Positions 57,247-64,000 of a DNA stretch of 64,000 nucleotides are shown here, piece by piece. Below the pieces are notes generated by a model. That model saw only the letters and a list, made by a program, of their open reading frames with translations, ran no database searches and had not been told where the DNA came from. Position 1 is the stretch's first letter. Each line of letters starts with the position of its first letter. Source of the DNA: Mya arenaria (taxonomy: Eukaryota > Mollusca > Bivalvia > Myida > Myidae); the NCBI RefSeq assembly GCF_026914265.1, contig NC_069133.1, forward strand, positions 10,547,937 through 10,611,936. The letters are read 5' to 3'. The translations under genes were made by a program, and so were the position numbers.

Positions 57247-59645
57247 CTATATTGAGTCAAAGGTTGCAACATTTTCAAAAGTTTCGGTCTCAGTCTTTAA
57301 ATCCGTAATTCCTGTGCTTACAATTGAGAATTGATTTGAAAGGTTTGTAATGCAGATATGCATCATGCATAAATGCTTGTTCAGTTGTCTTTATAACATC
57401 TATAAAGACGTAATGCATTTTGCATTCTGGACAGGAATTCGAAAACGCAAACTAATACAAACAAAAACAAAAATGGAAGTATCGCATTGATGTAGAATGT
57501 TCATTCGCTTTATTGATAGTTGCAACACTGTATACGGAAGGTGAAACACCGCCAACATTAGATGCAACACCGCCAACATTAGATGGAACACCGCCAACAT
57601 TAGGTGGAACATCGCAAACATTAGGTGGAACCGCCGACATTAGGTGGAACACCGCCAACATTAGGTGGAACATCGCAAACATTAGGTGGAACCGCCGACA
57701 TTAGGTGGAACACCGCCAACATTAGGTGCAACACCGTCAACATTAGGTGCAACACCGCCAACATTAGGTGGAACACCGCCAACATTAGGTGGAACACCGC
57801 CAACATTAGGTGCAACACCGCCAACATTAGGTGCAACACCGCCAACATTAGGTGCAACACCGCCAACATTAGGTGGAACACCGCCAACATTAGGTGCAAC
57901 ACCGCCAACATAAGGTTGAACACCGCCAACATTAGGTGCAACACCGCCAACATTAGGTGGAACCGCCAACATAAGGTGCAACACCGCCAACATAAGGTTG
58001 AACACCGCCAACATTAGGTGCAACACCGCCAACATTAGGTGGAACCGCCAACATAAGGTGCAACACCGCCAACATTAGGTGTAACACCGCCAACATTAGG
58101 TGCAACACCGCCAACATTAGGTGGAACCGACAACATTAGGTTGAACACCGCCAACATTAGGTGCAACACCGTCAACATTAGGTGCAACACCGCCAACATT
58201 AGGTGCAACACCGCCAACATAAGGTTGAACACCGCCAACATTAGGTGCAACACCGTCAACATTAGGTGCAACACCGCCAACATTAGGTGGAACCGACAAC
58301 ATTAGGTAGAACACCGCCAACATTAGATGGTGGAACACCGCCAACATAAGGTGCAACACCGCCAACATAAGGTTGAACACCGCCAACATTAGGTGCAACA
58401 CCGCCAACATTAGGTGGAACACCGCCAACATTAGGTGCAACACCGCCAACATAAGGTTGAACACCACCAACATTAGGTGCAACACCGCCAACATTAGGTG
58501 GAACACCGCCAACATTAGGTGCAACACCGTCAACATTAGGTGCAACACCGCCAACATTAGGTGGAACCGACAACATTAGGTTGAACACCGCCAACATTAG
58601 GTGCAACACCGTCAACATTAGGTGCAACACCGCCAACATTAGGTGCAACACCGCCAACATAAGGTTGAACACCGCCAACATTAGGTGCAACACCGTCAAC
58701 ATTAGGTGGAACCGCCAACATAAGGTGCAACACCGCCAACATTAGGTGCAACACCGCCAACATTAGGTGCAACACCGTCAACATTAGGTGGAACCGCCAA
58801 CATTAGGTGCAACACCGCCAACATTAGGTGCAACACCGCCAACATTAGGTGCAACACCGCCAACATTAGGTGGAACCGACAACATTAGGTTGAACACCGC
58901 CAACATTAGGTGCAACACCGTCAACATTAGGTGCAACACCGCCAACATTAGGTGCAACACCGCCAACATAAGGTTGAACAACGCCAACATTAGGTGCAAC
59001 ACCGTCAACATTAGGTGCAACACCGCCAACATTAGGTGGAACCGACAACATTAGGTAGAACACCGCCAACATTAGATGGTGGAACACCGCCAACATTAGG
59101 TGCAACACCGCCAACATAAGGTTGAACACCGCCAACATTAGGTGCAACACCGCCAACATTAGGTGGAACACCGCCAACATTAGGTGCAACACCGCCAACA
59201 TAAGGTTGAACACCACCAACATTAGGTGCAACACCGTCAACATTAGGTGGAACACCGCCAACATTAGGTGCAACACCGTCAACATTAGGTGGAACACCGC
59301 CAACATTAGGTACAACACCGTCAACATTAGGTGCAACACCGTCAACATTAGGTGCAACACCTTAAACTACAGGTACAACATTTTAAACAGCCGGAGCAAC
59401 ACAGTCAGCGATCCCACTTTCCGGCTAAAACAGAAAAAAAATGTTCTCTTACCATTAAAAAGTAGGCGACTTTCATTTATCAATTCTAAACTTCTATATT
59501 TCCAGATCCTCTGACAAAGCTGTACGACCAGCTAAAGAAACGGTTGTCCGAATCTACCCAGACCCTTGATCTCTCCAGCTGGAACCCCAACTCGTTCATG
59601 AACAGATTCGAGTCAATCTCTCCTATGGTCAGAGCTCATGCCTGA
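52357..59645 (+). CDS. Small secreted four-cysteine protein, DUF3011-like motif
   Basis: Coding exons 52357-52462, 54968-55112, 56898-57001 and 59506-59645 join in phase (1,2,1) to give 164 aa. The 5' exon begins at an acceptor at 52336, so a non-coding upstream exon is likely. Residues 1-20 (RSLELVFVAMATIVHVATA) form a signal peptide with cleavage after ATA. The mature chain has only four cysteines, 37, 78, 100 and 109, fitting two disulfides. The segment GHSWWVDRGCEAIFEVVEC resembles the W-V-D-x-G-C-x-A-x-F signature of DUF3011-type domains; that link is suggestive only. A proline hinge (AQPPP) leads to an amphipathic, probably helical C-terminus (LTKLYDQLKKRLSES). There is no membrane anchor. 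Function is unknown. The last intron is mostly a 21-bp minisatellite. Confidence 0.8.
52686..53170 (-). repeat. SINE-like dispersed repeat (R3-related) with tRNA-like head
   Basis: On the minus strand a tRNA-like stretch (about 52895-52825) contains GTAGCACAGTGGATA and GTTCAAACCCCGTCACTG. The element then runs to GGTGTACAGTCCCTTTAAAT at 52686. The other flank (52940-53170) aligns with the R3 repeats at 40890 and 42800. It lies in intron 1 of the secreted-protein gene. Confidence 0.6.
53485..54600 (-). mobile_element. Non-LTR retrotransposon (LINE) 3' fragment
   Basis: On the minus strand a frame with KLEVVGSWRNIIHNYRKCHL, then CDNEHVGEEFH, carries the C-x2-C...GEEFH pattern found after the reverse transcriptase in mollusc LINEs. 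It stops soon afterwards. Downstream (53704-53945) are four diverged ~60-bp tandem units, each starting ATTTAACAATTGTCTCTTTG on +. The element ends near 53485 with CCAATAAACTTTGAAC, which carries a polyadenylation signal. The reverse transcriptase itself is missing, so this is a 5'-truncated, dead copy in intron 1. Confidence 0.55.
55470..55620 (+). repeat. Dispersed repeat family R1, copy 3
   Basis: TCCATGTTTCTTGTTTGTG, TTCTATGTCTTTGGCGTTC and GGTTTATGTTTAAACTTTTT match the left part of the copy at 15290-15668. It is in intron 2 of the secreted-protein gene. Confidence 0.7.
55621..56897. other. Rest of intron 2 of the secreted-protein gene
   Basis: AT-rich intron sequence; nothing else recognised. 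Confidence 0.45.
57209..57246. repeat. CAA microsatellite
   Basis: About twelve CAA triplets, with one interruption, in intron 3 of the secreted-protein gene. Confidence 0.85.
57545..59365. repeat. 21-bp minisatellite, about 85 copies, intron 3
   Basis: The unit is AACACCGCCAACATTAGGTG plus one base, with variants GTCAACATT, ACATAAGGTT and shortened GGAACCGCCAACATT/GGAACCGACAACATT units. Larger blocks ending in the GGAACCGACAACATTAGGT unit recur near 58125, 58270, 58560, 58865 and 59035, showing higher-order duplication. The 21-bp period keeps frames open on both strands; the shortened units are three bases shorter, so frames survive without any selection being needed. Confidence 0.95.
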
Positions 59646-59820
59646 TTTGGTGATTGAGTGGCCACGTGCACTGTGAGATTTTAGTGAAGAGAACACTTGT
59701 GCACCAACTGATATTCTGACAATTCATGTAGTTTGTTTAATTTAGAGTGAACCATAAGTCATCATTAGCAACCGATTTTTATGTTTTTAAAAGAACAAGT
59801 ATGTGCTTAGTTCTTTAGAA

Positions 59821-59826
59821 AATAAA
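59821..59826 (+). promoter_or_regulatory. Polyadenylation signal AATAAA
   Basis: This is the first AATAAA after the secreted-protein stop codon, about 175 bp downstream. It gives a short 3' UTR and probably marks the transcript end. Confidence 0.6.
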
Positions 59827-60304
59827 TCAAATTAAATTAAATAACTGAACACCTTTAGTCGTTGGCATTGTTCTTTACATTCATATGAAATACAAGTATG
59901 ATACGCCAAGGTGTTATTTTAATGATATTACTCCATAGTTCATTAAAAAGCATGAAATAATATAAGTATCTTCCATGGCCGAGAGTGTAAGATAGGTTTT
60001 CAGTTTCCGTAAAACACTCTTACACGAGCGGCTAAGGTAGATATATGGATTTTTTTCGTTGGATCTCTTTTGTGCGCAGTGAAAATAAATGCGTATAGAT
60101 ATGTGATATTTTGTGGTTGTCATGGTATATGCGCGCAGTGATTCAGATTATGTTAAAAGTAAAAAAGTTCTTGAAATAGTTCTGAGAAGAATGCAGCATT
60201 CTTTCTTGAATGGAGCGTGAAAACGTCTTAATGGTGTCATTTGAAGCGAGAAATAATTGATAAGGATTCTAAATATTGCAACAAGACAATGTTTCCATTA
60301 TGCT

Positions 60305-60465
60305 ACAGACGACAGTCTTCAACAAGGGAGTTAATTGTGTGATGACAATAAAAAAGGAGTTCCATACGGTTACTTGTTTTATCTTTCCCCGAGGGCAAAA
60401 TTAGAATTTCTAGCATGGTCAAAAATTTGGATCTACCTATCTGAGGTGGGAGAAAAGGCCATTTT
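60305..60465 (+). repeat. Dispersed repeat family R2, copy 3
   Basis: GACAGTCTTCAACAAGGGAG, GGAGTTCCATACGGTTACTT and CTATCTGAGGTGGGAGAAAA match the copies at 33690 (+) and 41735 (-). Confidence 0.7.
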
Positions 60466-62183
60466 GATAGTATAATTTAATTGCTTACAAAGTCTTGTCA
60501 TATGATAATCGCATCGCTTATTGTATTTAAATATAAAAGTGTTCGAATTTGTTATAATTACCATGGTAAGATAGTTAACATCTGCCTTATGCCTCTTTTA
60601 TATGTCAGTTTCGGATCATCAAGATTCACCGCTCGATTTCATGTGTTTTGATTTAATAACTGTTTTTTCGTTTGTTATCAATCTCTGTTTATCATTTGTT
60701 TATAAGTTGAGCGGTCATTGTTCGCCCACGAGGGAGTGTTACATATCGCGATGGAGAATCCAGCCTTAGTGTACAGGGTTATTATTGAGTGGATGCGTTT
60801 AAATTCGTGACGAAAATGCGTATAATTCTTCAATCAACTTAATAATTATGCTTCGCACGAAAAAAATATTATTATTTAAACACTAAAATCATTTTCGTTG
60901 TTGAAGTGAATTGTGTCATTAGACCCTAAATGGTTTTTTGACTTTACTCCTTCAATTTGTCATAATCAATGTCAATGATTGACTTTCAATGAAATAAATG
61001 AGCGAATGAAGGGCCAATTAATGAACATTCCGTGAACATCATGGAGAAATAAAATATATTTTGTTTTTAAAATGCACTTATTTGGGGTTTCTCGAAGTTG
61101 AGCACCCCTTCTTCCTTATATTCATGAATACTACGGCGGGAATATGTCGTCACACACTCACCTTTACTGATACACAGTTTAATATCAATTATTGCTTCAA
61201 ACAGCTGCTTATTTGGTACAAAATCCTATCGTGTTCAAGTTAAGGTTAAGGTTTCATGTATTATTTTCAAAGCGCCGAAATATGACATGATATGATATGA
61301 CTTAAACCAGGGAGTTCTGCAAAAGGTAAAATTAGAATACAAAATTAAACAGCCGCAAATCTTCCAAGAAGCGCTAGCGCGCTTTATGTATTTGCATAAT
61401 CGCGGTCGAGCGTTCGTACTGCATGAACGCACGTAAAATAAGAATAAATCCTGAATAGAACACCTAATCGGTTAACCATTTATTCAATGTACTTTCAAAC
61501 TGATATATCATACACTAGGATGAAAATAGTGGACTTAATACAGCAACAAACTGATTTGGTGTTGAAGATTAAACAATAAACAAACACAAAATATTTATTA
61601 GTACATGATATGTCATATTATCCTCCTAGGCTTTCAGAAATACAGATGCAATCGATGATTGAGTATAAAACGTATTGTCATAGCACAACACAGAATATGG
61701 CGTTTAATGTTACAAGTTATCTAGTTACTAATCTTGTCACTCAATAACGTCTAGAGAAGCACACCATAAATACATAAAAATATTAATGACTTAAAATATT
61801 CAATTAAATGGAACTGGATAACAGCTTATTTATGTTTACCTTTCATGCAAATGTTACGTATTAGTAATTTACGCATTCATGTTCCAAAGCGCCATAATTG
61901 ACATGACATGACCTGTCAATCAAACCAACCACCAATCGGTGTCCAGATACGACAAGGCTTATAAGCCGATGTTGCTATCCGCATGACCTTTGACAAGCTC
62001 CGACGAAGGAACAATAGTAAATGTAGTGTTAAAGGTTAATAACGGTAGCCAGGGTAGTGAATTCGAACATGTTAACACATTAGCTCTTATAAGATAAACA
62101 TCATAACAGATAATCGTATACATAACTATTCTGCAATACATTTAATAGGAATTATCAAAATATGATTTGTTGCCATGCTGTGT
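60466..62183. other. Intergenic region between convergent genes
   Basis: AT-rich sequence. A ~45-base segment starting CAAAGCGCC and containing GACATGA occurs twice, near 61269 and 61886. No exon is supported. Confidence 0.4.
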
Positions 62184-62454
62184 TTAAAATAGGAAACAAG
62201 ACGCCAGATATGTGAAGATAACTAAACTCCACGACGCCAGACATGTGAAAGCGTGTCCCACGGGCGGCGCCGGTCTGGGATCCGTTTTATCTATCACGTC
62301 AGAAGCGACACAGTGATGACAAGTGAAGAAGTTGTCTGGGTCGTAACGACGCTTGATCAGCAACAGACGCTCGTAATTCTCGGTTCCCCAGAAGTCCTCC
62401 TTCCAGTAAGGGTTATCTTTCCACGGCTCGTTCAAGTACATGCCGCTCCCGAAA
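62184..62454 (-). CDS. Berberine-bridge-enzyme-like FAD oxidoreductase, last exon
   Basis: The last exon starts after a TTATTTTGCAG acceptor and reads 89 residues to the stop at 62184. It contains GMYLNEPWKDNPYWKEDFWG, then ENYERLLLIKRRYDPDNFF and CHHCVASD. This is the diagnostic C-terminal BBE segment of flavin-linked oxidases: FWG..Y.RLL.IK..YDP...F. The FAD-binding and substrate domains lie in exons beyond the window's right edge. An extra tail after the domain ends in about 20 hydrophobic residues (HAFTCLASWSLVIFTYLASC), which could be a membrane or lipid-anchor signal. The DNA coding for it contains a near-duplicate (ACGCCAGATATGTGAAG / ACGCCAGACATGTGAAAG), so the tail may be a late addition. 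Substrate unknown. Confidence 0.75.
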
Positions 62455-62669
62455 CTGCAAAATAAGGCACGTGGTAACACTTGTTAGTTGATGCCGTTCA
62501 ATACCACACAGATAGAGGAGGGACATTGTAGTGTGACGGTTATAATGACTTTAGGGAGGTTGCAAGCACTTGTAGTACGGGTACTTTTTGTACAATTCGT
62601 CATTCATGTATTATATGTATATTATACAAGTCTAGAATGTACGATACGAAGAGGGAAGCGTTTTATGTG

Positions 62670-62894
62670 TATGGTTAATGCGAATGATTTATGTGTGCTT
62701 TTTATGCGTGTTATTTATGTGTGTGTCTTATGTGTGTTATTTATGCGTGTTATTTATGTGTTATTTATGCGTGCTATTTATATGTTATTTATGTGTGTGA
62801 TTTTTGTGTGTTATTTATGCGTTTTATTGTTGTGTGTTACTTATTTTATGCGGTTTATTTATGCTTTACTTAATGTGTGTGATGTTTGCAAGTG

Positions 62895-62930
<36 letters not shown>

Positions 62931-63885
62931 ACGTGCGTACGTGCAAGTGTGCGTGCGTGCGTGTGTGTGTGTGTGTGTTATTTATGCGAGTAATGTTTAT
63001 GTGATATTTATGCAAATTATTTGTATGCGAGTGATTTAAGCGATTGATTTATGTGTGTTATCTATGCAAGTGATTTATGTGTGCGATTTATGCGAGTGAT
63101 GTATGCGAGTGATTTATGCGAGTTATAATCACGCCTTTGATTTATGTGTTTGTTAAATACAAGTGATTTATGCTTGTGATTTATGTGTATGATTAATGCA
63201 TGTGATTCACGCGAGTGATTACTGTTTGTGATTTATGTGAGTGATTTCTGTGTGTGATTTATGCGAGTGATGTATGCGAGTTATTTATGTGTGTGATTTA
63301 TGCGAGTGATGTATGCAAGTGATTTATGCGAGTTATTTATGCGAGTTACTCATGTGTGTGACTTTTGCGAGTGATTTATGAGTGTTATTCACGCGAGTGA
63401 TTAATGTGTGTGGTATTTGTCAGCGAGTGATTTATGTGTGTGATTTTGTCGGCGAGTGATTTATGTGTGTGATATTCGTCAGCGAGTGATTTATGGATGT
63501 GATATTTGCCAGCAAGTGATTTATGTGTGTGATTTTGTCGGTGAGTGATTTATGTGTGTGATATTTGTCAGCGGGTGATTTATGTGTGTGATATTCGTCA
63601 GCGAGTGATTAATGGATGTGATATTTTTCAGCGAGTAATTTATGTGTGTGATTTTGTCGGTGAGTGATTTATGTGTGTGATATTTGTCAGCAAGTGATTT
63701 ATGTGTGTGATATTCGTCAGCGAGTGATTTATGGATGATATATTTGTCAGCGAGTAATTTATGTGTGTGATTTTGTCGGTGAGTGATTTATGTGTGTGAT
63801 TTTGTCAGCAAGTGATTTATGTGTGTGATATTCGTCAGCGAGTGATTTATGGTTGTAATTTGCTGGCGAGTGATTTATGCGAGCT
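62670..63885. repeat. Degenerate GT-rich minisatellite in an intron
   Basis: Short words GTGATTTATG, GTTATTTATG and GCGAGTGA alternate irregularly from 62670. A pure GT/GC microsatellite lies at about 62895-62980. From about 63410 the pattern settles into a ~28-30-bp unit (GTCAGCGAGTGATTTATGTG plus TGTGATATTC). It lies upstream of the BBE-like last exon and is presumably intronic. Confidence 0.88.
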
Positions 63886-64000
63886 GCAAGTATAAGCTTT
63901 AAGTGATCAGTTGCAAACGGCTTTTAGACTCAACTGTAACTTAACCATGTAAATGAATCTTACATACACATAAAAGTACATGTCTTGTTTGGCAACCCAA

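Noticed and set aside
57400..59514. MLAVLHL and TANIRCN repeat frames
   Set aside because: They derive from the 21-bp intronic array. The real exons of the gene lie outside it.

Overview
The window is animal (metazoan) genomic DNA, most likely from a bivalve mollusc. It is AT-rich, its genes are split by long introns with GT-AG ends, and it carries tRNA-derived SINEs, MITEs, hAT and PIF/Harbinger DNA transposons and many minisatellites. The taxonomic call is an inference from this repeat complement and from a receptor of a type common in molluscs; no species can be assigned. All multi-exon models were assembled by eye from splice signals and reading-frame phase, without transcripts.

Layout. 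1-10.4 kb is a PIF/Harbinger-type region. The 3' end of a HARBI1-like transposase gene (+) faces, tail to tail, a seven-exon Myb/SANT-like accessory gene (-, 278 aa). A complete hAT transposon (5726-9371, 14-bp perfect TIRs, intact 789-aa transposase) sits in intron 2 of the accessory gene. 10.45-12.8 kb holds a tRNA-like fragment and a 42-bp minisatellite. 13.4-17.9 kb holds a non-autonomous hAT-like element, dispersed repeats, a CAGTG-ended foldback MITE and a SINE.

18.3-39.3 kb is one + strand gene of seven coding exons. Its 489-aa product has a signal peptide, two C-type lectin-like domains, a transmembrane helix and a tail of 192 residues rich in tyrosine signalling motifs. Its introns carry four different minisatellites: 30 bp and 52 bp in intron 1 (about 10.6 kb together), 20 bp in intron 3, and 33 bp in intron 5. 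The 33-bp array abuts a tRNA-like SINE head.

39.3-52.3 kb is largely intergenic, with MITEs, SINEs and dispersed repeats, and ends in an 800-bp composite trinucleotide microsatellite. 52.36-59.65 kb is a second + strand gene. It encodes a small secreted four-cysteine protein (164 aa), and its last intron contains a 21-bp minisatellite. 62.18-62.45 kb is the last exon of a berberine-bridge-enzyme-like FAD oxidoreductase (-). The intron upstream of it contains degenerate GT-rich repeats up to the window edge.

The most distinctive theme is that the two secretory-pathway genes have introns filled with unrelated, locally amplified minisatellites, at least one apparently grown from a SINE. One family of foldback MITEs, carrying a CACGTG site in both ends, occurs around and inside these genes.
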